A DNA stretch of 64,000 bases from Nocardioides astragali (lineage in GTDB: Bacteria; Actinomycetota; Actinomycetes; Propionibacteriales; Nocardioidaceae): positions 310,001 to 374,000 of the forward strand of contig NZ_JAFMZM010000004.1 in NCBI RefSeq assembly GCF_024436375.1. The letters run 5' to 3'. The first letter of the stretch is position 1. The number at the start of each line of letters is the position of its first letter. Below, piece by piece: positions 54,232-62,457 of this stretch. A program made the position numbers and the translations under genes. The notes below the pieces were generated by a model, which was not told where the DNA came from, searched no databases, and saw only the letters and a program-made list of their open reading frames with translations.

Positions 54232-55155
54232 GTGCTGCTCGCCCTGTCCACGCTCTCCGAGGAAGCCTCCGAGGCCCTTCCGCGATTCACGCTGGGGCGC
54301 GTCTTCACCGACTGGGGGATCGACCCGATCCCCTTCGTCGTCACGGTCTGGGCCGTCGGCCTGTACGCCCTCGGGGTGGTCGTCCTGCGCCGCCGGGGCG
54401 ACCGCTGGCCGGTCGGCCGGACCCTCGCGTTCGTGGGGTTGGGGATGGGCGCGTTCTTCTTCGCCACGTCGTCCGGCCTGGGCCGCTACGACACCACGCT
54501 GCTGAGCGTGCACATGGTCCAGCACATGCTGCTGTCCATGGTGGTGCCGCTGGCGCTCGCGCTCGGGGCGCCGGTCACCCTGGCTTTGCGCACGCTGCCG
54601 CCGGCACCCCGAAGGTGGCTGCTGGCGCTGCTCCACTCCCGGGTGGCGAAGGTGCTGGCGTTCCCGCCGCTGGCGTTCGTGCTCTACGTCGCCTCGCCCT
54701 GGGCGCTCTACTTCAGCTCCTGGTACGACGCCAGCCTGAGCTCGGCGTACGTCCACGAGATGATGCACGTGCACCTCGTGCTCGTCGGCACGCTCTTCTT
54801 CTGGCCGTTGATGGGCGTCGACCCGGTCCCGGGTCGCGTCAGCCACCCGTTCCGGGTGCTCCTGACGCTCATGACGCTGCCGTTCCACGCGTTCCTGGGT
54901 GTCACGATCATGGGCCAGACGACGCTGATCGGCGGGGCGCACTACCTCGAGCTCCGCGAGGGGCCGATGGGCTCCTGGCTGCCTCCGGTGCTGGACGACC
55001 AGCACCTGGCTGGCGGCATCCTCTGGGCCAGCGGCGACCTGATCGGCGTGCTGTTCTTCGCGGTGCTGTTCACCCAGTGGGTGCGCCAGTCGATGAGGGA
55101 GGCGGCACGGGAGGACCGTCGGCTCGACCTCGCCGAACGGCGCTCGGCCCCCTGA
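54232..55155 (+). CDS. Cytochrome c oxidase assembly factor CtaG_BF family
   Basis: This 307-residue membrane protein has about seven helices and matches the CtaG family of Bacillus and actinobacteria (PF09678): [42 protein letters not shown] in part and [11 protein letters not shown]. Paired His-rich motifs (HMVQHM, HEMMHVH) suggest copper handling for the oxidase. It is divergent from ctaE by 66 bases, which fits that role. It is not related to the Cox11-type CtaG. GTG 54232 is chosen for the TAAAGT box just upstream. Confidence 0.9.
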   Translation: MLLALSTLSEEASEALPRFTLGRVFTDWGIDPIPFVVTVWAVGLYALGVVVLRRRGDRWPVGRTLAFVGLGMGAFFFATSSGLGRYDTTLLSVHMVQHMLLSMVVPLALALGAPVTLALRTLPPAPRRWLLALLHSRVAKVLAFPPLAFVLYVASPWALYFSSWYDASLSSAYVHEMMHVHLVLVGTLFFWPLMGVDPVPGRVSHPFRVLLTLMTLPFHAFLGVTIMGQTTLIGGAHYLELREGPMGSWLPPVLDDQHLAGGILWASGDLIGVLFFAVLFTQWVRQSMREAAREDRRLDLAERRSAP

Positions 55156-55169
55156 CGGGGAGCGAGGCT

Positions 55170-55196
55170 CGGTGGTCGAGGCGCGAGCGCGCCGAC
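55170..55196 (+). repeat. GGTCGAGG-type hairpin element, copy 1
   Basis: GGTGGTCGAGG leads into GGCGCG AG CGCGCC (55180-55193). It shares GGTCGAGG with a second hairpin element at 55635-55680. The two flank the receiver gene. Such elements are, from memory, dispersed in Nocardioides-type genomes. Confidence 0.4.
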
Positions 55197-55203
55197 GCAC
55201 CGA

Positions 55204-55215
55204 TACGATGCCCAC
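55204..55215 (+). promoter_or_regulatory. -10 box for a leaderless receiver gene
   Basis: TACGAT (55204-55209) ends 6 bases before GTG 55216; no ribosome site is present. Confidence 0.55.
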
Positions 55216-55635
55216 GTGAGCACCGCCACTCCCGACAGCCGCCCGATCAAGGTCCTCGTCTACAGCGACGACATCAACACCCGGCAGCAGGTGATCCTGG
55301 CGCTGGGCCGTCGCCCCCACCCGGACCTCCCGGAGCTCGAGTACGTCGAGGTCGCCACGGAGCCGGTCGTCCTGCAGAACATGGACTCGGGCACCATCTC
55401 CCTCGCGATCCTCGACGGCGAGGCCGTACCGGCAGGTGGCATGGGCATCGCCAAGCAGCTCAAGGACGAGATCTACCAGTGCCCCCCGGTCATCGTGCTG
55501 ACCGGCCGCCCGCAGGACGCCTGGCTCGCCACCTGGTCTCGCGCAGAGGCCGCCGTGCCGCACCCGATCGACCCGATCCAGCTCGCCGAGGCCGTCATCG
55601 GCCTGTTGCGCCCGTCGGTGCCGGCCACCACCTGA
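55216..55635 (+). CDS. Atypical response-regulator receiver-like protein
   Basis: A 139-residue protein with a CheY-like shape: [18 protein letters not shown] at the start (acidic pocket), LAILDGEA with the expected phosphoacceptor Asp, and [10 protein letters not shown] with the Thr. The conserved Lys near the end is absent ([14 protein letters not shown]), and PHPIDP replaces KPxxP. There is no output domain. It may therefore be unphosphorylated or bind a partner constitutively. It stands alone between the CtaG-like gene and trpD, and a similar small gene is, as I recall, usual before trpD in actinobacteria. Confidence 0.75.
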   Translation: MSTATPDSRPIKVLVYSDDINTRQQVILALGRRPHPDLPELEYVEVATEPVVLQNMDSGTISLAILDGEAVPAGGMGIAKQLKDEIYQCPPVIVLTGRPQDAWLATWSRAEAAVPHPIDPIQLAEAVIGLLRPSVPATT

Positions 55636-55680
55636 CCTCCTCGCGGGTCGAGGAGGTTGCTCAGCAACCGTCTCGAAACC
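55635..55680 (+). repeat. GGTCGAGG-type element, copy 2, with two competing hairpins
   Basis: ACCTCCTCG (55635-55643) pairs with CGAGGAGGT (55649-55657). GGTTGCT (55655-55661) pairs with AGCAACC (55663-55669). The two stems share 55655-55657, so they exclude each other. It begins at the last base of the receiver stop and lies 50 bases before trpD; it may be a terminator, an attenuator or a dispersed repeat. Confidence 0.5.
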
Positions 55681-55729
55681 CGGCCACACGCACGTCCTGG
55701 CGATCTGAGGGTCTGAAACACTCGGGCCC

Positions 55730-56761
55730 ATGTCCCACACCTGGCCCGACGTCCTCTCCACCCTGGTCGCCGGCAGCGACCTGACGACCGAGCAGGCGCG
55801 ATGGGCCATGGACGAGGTGTTCGCAGGAGCTGCGACCCCCGTCCAGCTCGCCGGGCTCGTGGTCGCGCTGCGTGCCAAGGGCGAGACGGTCGAGGAGGTC
55901 TCCGGCATCGCCGCGGCCATGCTGGCCGCCGCCAACCCGATCTCGGTGCCGGGCCGGCTGCTCGACATCGTCGGCACCGGCGGCGACCGCTCGATGTCGG
56001 TCAACATCTCCACGATGGCGGCGATCGTCGCGGCGGGTGCGGGAGCGCGCGTCGTCAAGCACGGCAACCGGTCGGCGTCCTCGCAGTCGGGCTCCGCCGA
56101 CGTGCTCGAGGCGCTCGGCATCCGGCTCGACCTCGCGCCCGCGCGGGTCGCCGAGGTGGCGGAGGAGGCGGGCATCACTTTCTGCTTCTCCGCGGCGTTC
56201 CATCCCGCCATGCGCCACGCCGCCGTGCCGCGCCGCGAGCTCGGCATCGCCACCACCTTCAACATCCTCGGTCCGCTGACGAACCCCGCGCGTCCGCAGG
56301 CGCAGGCCATCGGGTGTGCCGATCCCCGGATGGCACCGGTCATGGCCGGCGTGCTGGCCGAGCGCGATGTGGACGCCTGGGTGTTCCGCGGCGACGACGG
56401 GCTCGACGAGCTGACCACGACCACCACCTCGACCCTGTGGCGCGTGCACGGGGGAGAGGTCACCAGGCTGACGATCGACCCGGCCTCGGTCGGCATCGGC
56501 CGTGCGACCACCGAGGACCTCCGCGGGGGAGACGCCGCCCACAACGCCGACGTCGTACGCCGACTGCTGGCGGGGGAGACGGGTCCGGTGCGCGACGCCG
56601 TGGTGCTCAACGCGGGGGCGGCGCTGGCGGTCTACGACTCGCCGGACGACGACGACCTCGAGTCCGCCCTTGCCGCTGGAGTCAGCAAAGCTGCCCAGGC
56701 GATCGACTCAGGGGCGGCACAGGACGCGCTGGAGCGCTGGGTGGCTGCGACGTCGGGCTGA
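55730..56761 (+). CDS. trpD: Anthranilate phosphoribosyltransferase
   Basis: The 343-residue enzyme joins anthranilate with PRPP in tryptophan synthesis. Motifs: [14 protein letters not shown] (PRPP binding), [23 protein letters not shown] in part and [15 protein letters not shown]. Length and motifs match. No other trp gene is adjacent; trpD next to qcr/cta genes is a conserved actinobacterial arrangement (Rv2192c in M. tuberculosis, recalled). The ATG lacks a strong ribosome site. Confidence 0.97.
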   Translation: MSHTWPDVLSTLVAGSDLTTEQARWAMDEVFAGAATPVQLAGLVVALRAKGETVEEVSGIAAAMLAAANPISVPGRLLDIVGTGGDRSMSVNISTMAAIVAAGAGARVVKHGNRSASSQSGSADVLEALGIRLDLAPARVAEVAEEAGITFCFSAAFHPAMRHAAVPRRELGIATTFNILGPLTNPARPQAQAIGCADPRMAPVMAGVLAERDVDAWVFRGDDGLDELTTTTTSTLWRVHGGEVTRLTIDPASVGIGRATTEDLRGGDAAHNADVVRRLLAGETGPVRDAVVLNAGAALAVYDSPDDDDLESALAAGVSKAAQAIDSGAAQDALERWVAATSG

Positions 56762-56769
56762 CGTCAGGG

Positions 56770-57063
56770 TCAGCCAAACCAGTGAGCGCTCTTGCCCAGC
56801 ATGCGGCCGCGAGGGGAGTAGACCACCTGGACCAGGCCCTGCTTGGTGCAGGGGCGGTAGTGGTACAGCAGGTTCGGGGCACCGAGTCCCGTCTCGCTAC
56901 CCGCGGTATCGAAGATCTTGTGCACCTTGGTCATGGTCATGCCTTTGGTGACGCGGTCGTACTCGTGCCGGGAGACGCACCGGGGCGTGTCCGCTTGGGC
57001 CATGGGAACGGCGACTGTCGTTGCCGTGAAGGCAACAAGGATCGCGGCCGCGAGTCTGCGCAT
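56770..57063 (-). CDS. Small secreted protein, BLIP/SmpA-like fold possible
   Basis: This 97-residue protein has a signal peptide (about 1-25, ending AQA) and a mature part with CVSRHEYDRVTKGMTMTKVHKI, two cysteines and a C-terminal strand pair. The pattern of a GMT...V..I helix followed by strands is seen in SmpA/BLIP-type domains; assignment is tentative. A GAAGGAG site precedes the ATG. It is convergent with trpD (8 bases between stops), so it is expressed on its own. Confidence 0.7.
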   Translation of the reverse strand: MRRLAAAILVAFTATTVAVPMAQADTPRCVSRHEYDRVTKGMTMTKVHKIFDTAGSETGLGAPNLLYHYRPCTKQGLVQVVYSPRGRMLGKSAHWFG

Positions 57064-57143
57064 GGCGGGTCTCCTTCGTCGACAGTGCCGCCAAATCTAG
57101 GCGCGTCGCGCCGTCCGCGGAGCAGAATCGCCAGACTGGGACC

Positions 57144-57770
57144 TCAGGGGATCTCGAGGACGTACGACTCGCCTTCGCGCCGGAACCCGAGCCGGTCATA
57201 GTAAGCGCCCACCATTCCGGGTGGCGTCACCACGCGCCGCACCCCGCGCTCGCTGAGCAGACCGCTGCGCCGCCAGACGAACTCGCCGGGGGAGAAGTCG
57301 CGATAGCGCGGCGTGACGTAGTCGAGCATCACGTGGGCGGTCTCGCCATCCTCACGCAGCAGCACGACACCGACGGTCTCGTCCCCCTTCTGGACGAGGA
57401 AGGCGTCGTGCGTGGAGGACGGATCGTGGACGAACTCTGGGTTGAACTTGAGGATGTCGGCGCCGTGCACCCGCAGCACGTGCCGCAGGTACTCGTCCGT
57501 GGGAGTTACCTCGAGGACCTGGAACGCGGTCTCGTCGTGGCGCTCGCGCAGGAGCTGGACGATGAACCACGCGTTGATGGCGACCAGGACGGTGTTCATG
57601 CCGACCATGGGCCAGACCTCGAGCATCGCGTTGAAGACGATGAGGAGGACGCAGGCGATCGCGTTGAGGACGCGCAGGCGCAGGACGCTCGCTTGGAGGA
57701 GCGAGTAGACCAGCAGGGCGCTCCCGCCCCATCCGAGGACGTCGAGCCAGTGGTCAGCGAGCCAGGTCAC
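57144..57770 (-). CDS. Membrane-anchored GNAT-like protein
   Basis: The protein has 208 residues. The first 75 hold three hydrophobic segments (about 8-24, 30-48 and 50-70) resembling the YgjV group of small membrane proteins. Residues 85-208 look like a GNAT fold: TAHVMLDYVTPRYRDF as the central strand and GMVGAYYDRLGFRREG at the end. The acetyl-CoA loop is not the classical QxxGxG/A, so catalysis is uncertain. The combination is a fusion of a membrane domain and an acetyltransferase-like domain. It lies 46 bases downstream of the fibronectin-like gene on the same strand. Confidence 0.75.
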   Translation of the reverse strand: MTWLADHWLDVLGWGGSALLVYSLLQASVLRLRVLNAIACVLLIVFNAMLEVWPMVGMNTVLVAINAWFIVQLLRERHDETAFQVLEVTPTDEYLRHVLRVHGADILKFNPEFVHDPSSTHDAFLVQKGDETVGVVLLREDGETAHVMLDYVTPRYRDFSPGEFVWRRSGLLSERGVRRVVTPPGMVGAYYDRLGFRREGESYVLEIP

Positions 57771-57816
57771 GGCGGGGAGACTATCCCCCGCCGTGACGGC
57801 TCACGGCATCCTCGGA

Positions 57817-60672
57817 CTACTTGACCGTGACGCTCCACTTGTCGGGCTTGACCAGAGGATTTCCGGCTTCATCCTTGATGCGGGTGTAGGTGAGCTTGAT
57901 GAGGTAGGTCTTGCTGCGCTTGAGCCTGCTGGCCGGCTTGAGGGTGGCCTTGCGCCCGCCCTTGGTGATCGCCACCTTGGCTTTGAGCGGCTTCTTCTTC
58001 CCCTTCTGGTACAGGCGCATGGTCTTCTTGCTGACGCCCTTGACCTTCTCGCTGAACGTCGCGACGAAGACGGACTTCCGGGTCGCCTGTTCGCCGGGCT
58101 TCATGGTCTTGATGGTCGGAGGCGTTCCGTCCACGCGGAAGCTTCCATTCAGGCTCGTGCCGAGGGTCTTGCCGGCGGCATCGAGGGCGGTGACGGACCA
58201 GGTGTAGCTACCTGTGGCGACAGCCTTCGTCGTCGCGTAGGCGTTGCCCGGGGTGGAGACGTTCGCCAGCCGATCGCCGCTGCTGCTCGTCGCTGTGACG
58301 TTGTAGGCAGAGGCACCCGGGACGTCGGTCCAGGTGAACAGCACGCCGGCGGCCGGCTGCCAGGATCCGTTGGCCGGGGCGGTCAGCGTCGGGGCCGCAC
58401 CGAGGGACCTGAACTCGAAGGGGGTGGACCACGGACCCGGGTTGCCGGTCGCGTCGGTGCGACGTACCCGCCACACGTAGGCCGTCGGGTCAGCCGGGAT
58501 CGGCTGGGTCCACGTGTAGGCGGGTGTCTTCACGGTGGTGGTGAAGAGGCGGTTGACCGATGAGAAGGACCGGTCATTGTTCCGGTAGACCTCGACGGTG
58601 TAGCTCGCCGCGAAGGCCTGCGGTGCCCAGCGCAGCGGCACCGTCCCCGAGACGGTCGCCCCGTTTCCTGGCGACTGGAGATCGACCGCCGGGCTCTCCT
58701 TGGTCAGGGCCTGCACGGTGGACCAGGTGAGGCCCTGTCCTTCGGAGTCGGTCGCCTGGACCCGCCAGTAGAGGGTTCCCTCAGGGTAGAGCCGGTCCCA
58801 GGCGGTGTAGGTCGTCTGGTCGACGACCTGGTCGTCGAGGAGAGGAGCCTGGAAGGACGGCTCGTTGTCGACCTCGATGTGGTAGCCGCGAGCCGACTGG
58901 TTGCCGGTCTGGCCCAGCCACGGGGTGGCGAGGTTCGTGGCGCGGTAGTCGTCCCAGCTGAACGAGATCTCGGTCCCCGCGCCGCTGGAGGTGCTCAACC
59001 CCGTGACAGGCGGCGAGACCTTGCGGAAGGCCTTGGTGCCGAGCGTGAACGGGCTTGAGATGGGCTGCGGTCCGCACCCGCTCGCCGCGCACGCACGGAC
59101 GTACCAGTGGTAGGCCTGGCCGGCGGAGCTGTCCGGCAGCGCCGAGACCTGGTCGCCGTGCGCCAGGGCCAGCATCGTGTTCGTGGTTGAGATCGGAACG
59201 CTCTTGCTGGCGAGGACGGACGTCGTGAACTTGTTGTCCTGGCCGATGTAGACGGAGTATGAGGTAGCGCCGGGCATCGGGTCCCACGAAAAGACAGGCG
59301 TCGTGGGCACGCTGTCACACAGGGTCGAGGCGCATCCGGACCCTCCGCCGGTGACGGCCACCTTCATGCCCTGGACCTCAGCGGTGGGGTCGAACGTCGC
59401 TGGGGGAGTCGAGGGCTGTGTCCAGTCGATCGCCTGCGGGACCGACGCGAACTGACCAGGCAGGCCGGTCTTCTCGTACGGCTTGTCGAGCGGACGGACC
59501 ATCCAGTACGTCGTGCCGCTGGACTTGTAGCCGCAGTCATTGGCGCTCCGCGGCACGTAGGTCGTTCCGGAGGTGCGGCACGTGCGGGAATTGACCGAGA
59601 AGTTGAGGTCGCTCGCCACGATGAGCTCGTAGTCGGATGCCTGCGGCACAGGCGTCCACTCGTAGTACGGACGGGAGCTGGTCAGTGCGGCCGGCGACGA
59701 GTAGCTGCCGACGGGGTGGACTGCCTGCGGCTGGTGCTCGTAGACGCGGTTGAAGCCGAAGTTGGTCTGAGCCCAGCTCGTCGCCTGGCCGTTGAGGTCG
59801 ATCGCACGCACACGCCACCAGAACTGGTCGTTGGCGAGGGTGGTGTACGGGGAGAAGCGGGTGCCCTGGACGCCCGAGGCGGTGGTCGTCGACCCCGGAT
59901 CGAACGTGGGGCCGTCGGAGATCTGGACGTCGTACGCCCGTGCGCCCGGCACGGGCTCCCAGTCCAGCACCACGTCGCTCACCTTGGTGTCCACACTGTC
60001 GGTGGGGGAGACGAGAGACGGCTTGGCCAGGGGCAGAATGTTGAAGCTGAGGGGGTTGGAGGGCAGCGAGACAAGTCCGGCAGACTTGACGGCCGTCACC
60101 CGCCAGAACCAGTCACCCTCACCCAGCGGGTCGGGCACGACGAGGTTGGTCGCCTTGGTGGAGTAGGACTTCGAGCCGACGAAGTCGGAGTCGCCGTCCA
60201 CCTCGACCGTGTACGACGTAGCGCCAGGGCTGCCCAGCCACTGGAGCAGCGGCGGGTTGCCCGGCTGGTCCAGGTTGGCGCCCCCGGCGGGGGCCGTCGG
60301 GACAGGCACGCTCACCGGTGACACGGTGATGGGGTCCCCCTCGCGCCACGCAGACGTGTCGGAGCCCTTCACGGTCCGCACCCGCCAGAACTGCTTCCCG
60401 GACCGGAGCGCGGCCGTCGGCGTTGCCCGGAAGTTCACGGTGCTGAGGGAGAGCTCGGGGGACCCGAAGCTGCTGTCGTTGTCGACCTGGACCTGGTATC
60501 CGGTCGCCTTGGCGACCGGCGCCCACGCGAGCGCTGGGACGCTCGCGCCCTCGGGTGTCGCGCTGAGGCCGGAAGGTGATGCGACGGCCGCCTGCGCGGT
60601 CGGTACAGCCATGGTCGTGGCGACCAGCGCCAGTGCGGCACCGGCCCCCGTGCGCGCGATGATGTTGGACAT
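57817..60672 (-). CDS. Large secreted protein with about eight fibronectin/Ig-like repeats
   Basis: The 951-residue protein has a signal peptide (about 1-28, AQA site). About eight beta-sandwich repeats of 80-110 residues follow. Each has the recurrent core W-x-P-x-x-x-A-x-x-Y-x-V-x-x (LAWAPVAKATGYQVQVDNDS, LDWEPVPGARAYDVQISDG, FSWDPMPGATSYSVYIGQD, FTWTDVPGASAYNVTATSS) and a later W-R-V-R/T strand. The C-terminus (about 850-951) is a Big_5/SbsA-like Ig domain (FSEKVKGVSKKTM). No sortase motif, membrane anchor or enzyme domain is seen. It is probably an extracellular binding or structural protein. Two cysteine pairs occur in repeats 4 and 5. A -10 TAGCGT lies on the minus strand at 60717-60712. 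Confidence 0.85.
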   Translation of the reverse strand: MSNIIARTGAGAALALVATTMAVPTAQAAVASPSGLSATPEGASVPALAWAPVAKATGYQVQVDNDSSFGSPELSLSTVNFRATPTAALRSGKQFWRVRTVKGSDTSAWREGDPITVSPVSVPVPTAPAGGANLDQPGNPPLLQWLGSPGATSYTVEVDGDSDFVGSKSYSTKATNLVVPDPLGEGDWFWRVTAVKSAGLVSLPSNPLSFNILPLAKPSLVSPTDSVDTKVSDVVLDWEPVPGARAYDVQISDGPTFDPGSTTTASGVQGTRFSPYTTLANDQFWWRVRAIDLNGQATSWAQTNFGFNRVYEHQPQAVHPVGSYSSPAALTSSRPYYEWTPVPQASDYELIVASDLNFSVNSRTCRTSGTTYVPRSANDCGYKSSGTTYWMVRPLDKPYEKTGLPGQFASVPQAIDWTQPSTPPATFDPTAEVQGMKVAVTGGGSGCASTLCDSVPTTPVFSWDPMPGATSYSVYIGQDNKFTTSVLASKSVPISTTNTMLALAHGDQVSALPDSSAGQAYHWYVRACAASGCGPQPISSPFTLGTKAFRKVSPPVTGLSTSSGAGTEISFSWDDYRATNLATPWLGQTGNQSARGYHIEVDNEPSFQAPLLDDQVVDQTTYTAWDRLYPEGTLYWRVQATDSEGQGLTWSTVQALTKESPAVDLQSPGNGATVSGTVPLRWAPQAFAASYTVEVYRNNDRSFSSVNRLFTTTVKTPAYTWTQPIPADPTAYVWRVRRTDATGNPGPWSTPFEFRSLGAAPTLTAPANGSWQPAAGVLFTWTDVPGASAYNVTATSSSGDRLANVSTPGNAYATTKAVATGSYTWSVTALDAAGKTLGTSLNGSFRVDGTPPTIKTMKPGEQATRKSVFVATFSEKVKGVSKKTMRLYQKGKKKPLKAKVAITKGGRKATLKPASRLKRSKTYLIKLTYTRIKDEAGNPLVKPDKWSVTVK

Positions 60673-60752
60673 CCCGGAGAGTTCCCCTCGTGGTGTGGCT
60701 CAGACCCGGTCACGCTAGATCGCACGCGGGCACCGCGGTTCGGGAATGGCCC

Positions 60753-60773
60753 TGACTAGTCACAAATGACTAG
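60753..60773. promoter_or_regulatory. CTAGTCA operator-like dyad between two divergent genes
   Basis: CTAGTCA (60756-60762), CAAA and TGACTAG (60767-60773) form a perfect dyad. TGACTAGTCA (60753-60762) is itself a palindrome, so three TGACTAG half-sites are present. It is AT-rich in a GC-rich setting and lies 36 bases before a -10 box for the Lrp-type gene. Confidence 0.5.
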
Positions 60774-60808
60774 AGGGTTCGTCCGATCGGTCAGCGGGGG
60801 GCTGGCGC

Positions 60809-60820
60809 TACGGTGATGCC
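60809..60820 (+). promoter_or_regulatory. -10 box for a leaderless Lrp-type gene
   Basis: TACGGT (60809-60814) ends 6 bases before ATG 60821; no ribosome site is present. Confidence 0.55.
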
Positions 60821-61099
60821 ATGATCACCGCCATCGTGTTCGTGAAGGCCGACGTCGCGCGCATCCCCGAGGTCGCGGAGGCGATCGCCTCCCTCGACGG
60901 AGTGAGCGAGGTCTACTCGGTGACTGGGCAGATCGACCTGATCGCCCTCGTACGCGTGCGCGAGCACGAGGACGTCGCGTCCGTCGTGGCCGACCGGCTC
61001 AACAAGGTCGAGGGTGTCACGGAGACCGAGACGCACATCGCCTTCCGCACCTATTCCAAGCACGACCTCGAATCGGCGTTCAGCATCGGGCTCGACTGA
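60821..61099 (+). CDS. Stand-alone Lrp/AsnC ligand-binding (RAM) domain protein
   Basis: This 92-residue protein is only the RAM effector domain: a ferredoxin-like fold with MITAIVFVKADVARIPEVAEAIA, VYSVTGQIDLIALVRV and THIAFRTYSKHDLE. The DNA-binding helix-turn-helix of full Lrp proteins is absent. Such proteins form ligand-binding oligomers, often with amino acids, and may modulate a partner. It is divergent from the fibronectin-like gene and convergent with the membrane protein gene downstream. Confidence 0.88.
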   Translation: MITAIVFVKADVARIPEVAEAIASLDGVSEVYSVTGQIDLIALVRVREHEDVASVVADRLNKVEGVTETETHIAFRTYSKHDLESAFSIGLD

Positions 61100-61126
61100 G
61101 ACGTCCAACGCGATCGTCGGACGAGC

Positions 61127-62437
61127 TCACGGGAAGGGCTGCACGGACGGTGCTTCGTCGATCGTGAAGATCTTCATCACCCAGTAGTACTGGCCAACGA
61201 TCCCCGCCACTGCGAGTGCGACCGGCACCAGCCACTGCATGAGGGAGTCGGCTCGACTGCCGGACGTCGTCCGCGGCTCGAGGAGCGGCGACAACGGGAA
61301 GATCGCCAGCAGGATGTAGCGCAGGATCCCGGCGCTCGGCTTCGTGGCGGCGAACATGTAGACCATGTAGATCGGTGCCCACCAGCGCACGGTCGCGGGG
61401 AGAGTCTTGGCGGTTGGACGGAGCGCAGCGTAGGCCACCAGCGCAAGGACCGGGAGGACGAATGCGCCGACGATTGCAGGGTTGGCCGCGGCGAGAGTGA
61501 GCCAGTTGACCGTGGCGCCGCCGAGCGACTTGTTCGTCGGCCAGGCGGCCATGGTCTCGGTGAAGGCGGAGGTATTGCGAGTCACGACCGCCGCGATGGC
61601 CGGCCACACGGCCGCCATCGCGACGCACGCGACGCACGCTACGGCTGAGACCACTCGCTCCCGGCGCGGGAACTCCACGACGTCGCGCCGGCGCCACCGC
61701 ACGACCCACGTTGCGGCAGCGAGCAGGCCCAGGGGGAGCAGCAGCGGCCGCGTGACGGACAGGAGCGCGGCCCAGACAAGGAACCACCCGTGTCTCTGAG
61801 TGGACAGGGCGTGCAACGCGAGAACCACCAGCAGCAGCGACATCGACTCGGTGTAGGCGACCTGCAGGACCGGCGCCGACGGGAAGCAGCACAGGGCCAG
61901 GACCAGGGTCGTTGCTGCGTAGTCGTCCATCCATTCGCGCACCATGCCGTAGAGGACCACCATCGCGACGGCGCCGCAGGCGAGGCTCACGACCGTCGCC
62001 GCGAGCGGGAACTCGATCCTGGCGATCATCATCAGCAGCCGCACCAGGAACGGATAGCCCCCGCTGAAGGCCCACTCGTTCGGCACGACCTCCCCGCCGA
62101 CCTCGGGCAGGGTGGTGGGATAGCCGTTCTCTGCGATCGTTCGGAACCACTGACCGTCCCAGTTGGAGACCACCCCGAGGTACCCGGGGGACTCGGGTGT
62201 GGGCGTGGTGAGCTTGTAGCCCGGCGTGGTGCTGGTGATCGCAGCCTGACGGCTCGCCCCGATGTGCAGCAGGATTCCGTCGATCACGCGGGTGATCGCG
62301 TAGATCACCAGGGGCACCAGCGTCCAGCGGTGTTCAGTGAGGCGTGGTCGTGGCATGGATTGCTTTCCCGGGACGGCGGACGAGGAGGTTGCGGCCGTGA
62401 GCGTACGCGCTCGGTCGGTCCCGGCGCGGGAGAACAT
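61127..62437 (-). CDS. Membrane protein, GT-C / PIG-V-like mannosyltransferase family
   Basis: The 436-residue protein has about ten to eleven hydrophobic segments. An early extracytoplasmic loop contains SNWDGQWFRTIAENGYPT, which resembles the WDGxWYxxIAxxGYP motif of PIG-V-like GT-C glycosyltransferases; PTNKS and GGATVNWLT lie in later loops. These enzymes use polyprenyl-phosphate sugars outside the membrane. The acceptor is unknown. ATG 62437 has a GGAG site and lies 20 bases after the stop of the upstream gene; ATG 62356 is the alternative and would drop a hydrophilic 27-residue lead. Confidence 0.8.
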   Translation of the reverse strand: MFSRAGTDRARTLTAATSSSAVPGKQSMPRPRLTEHRWTLVPLVIYAITRVIDGILLHIGASRQAAITSTTPGYKLTTPTPESPGYLGVVSNWDGQWFRTIAENGYPTTLPEVGGEVVPNEWAFSGGYPFLVRLLMMIARIEFPLAATVVSLACGAVAMVVLYGMVREWMDDYAATTLVLALCCFPSAPVLQVAYTESMSLLLVVLALHALSTQRHGWFLVWAALLSVTRPLLLPLGLLAAATWVVRWRRRDVVEFPRRERVVSAVACVACVAMAAVWPAIAAVVTRNTSAFTETMAAWPTNKSLGGATVNWLTLAAANPAIVGAFVLPVLALVAYAALRPTAKTLPATVRWWAPIYMVYMFAATKPSAGILRYILLAIFPLSPLLEPRTTSGSRADSLMQWLVPVALAVAGIVGQYYWVMKIFTIDEAPSVQPFP

Positions 62438-62457
62438 CACTGGCTCCGAGGTCGGGG

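Noticed and set aside
53518..56610. A 1030-residue minus-strand frame containing ctaE
   Set aside because: The region beyond 54165 is antisense to the CtaG-like, receiver and trpD genes and has no subunit III features; ctaE alone is real.
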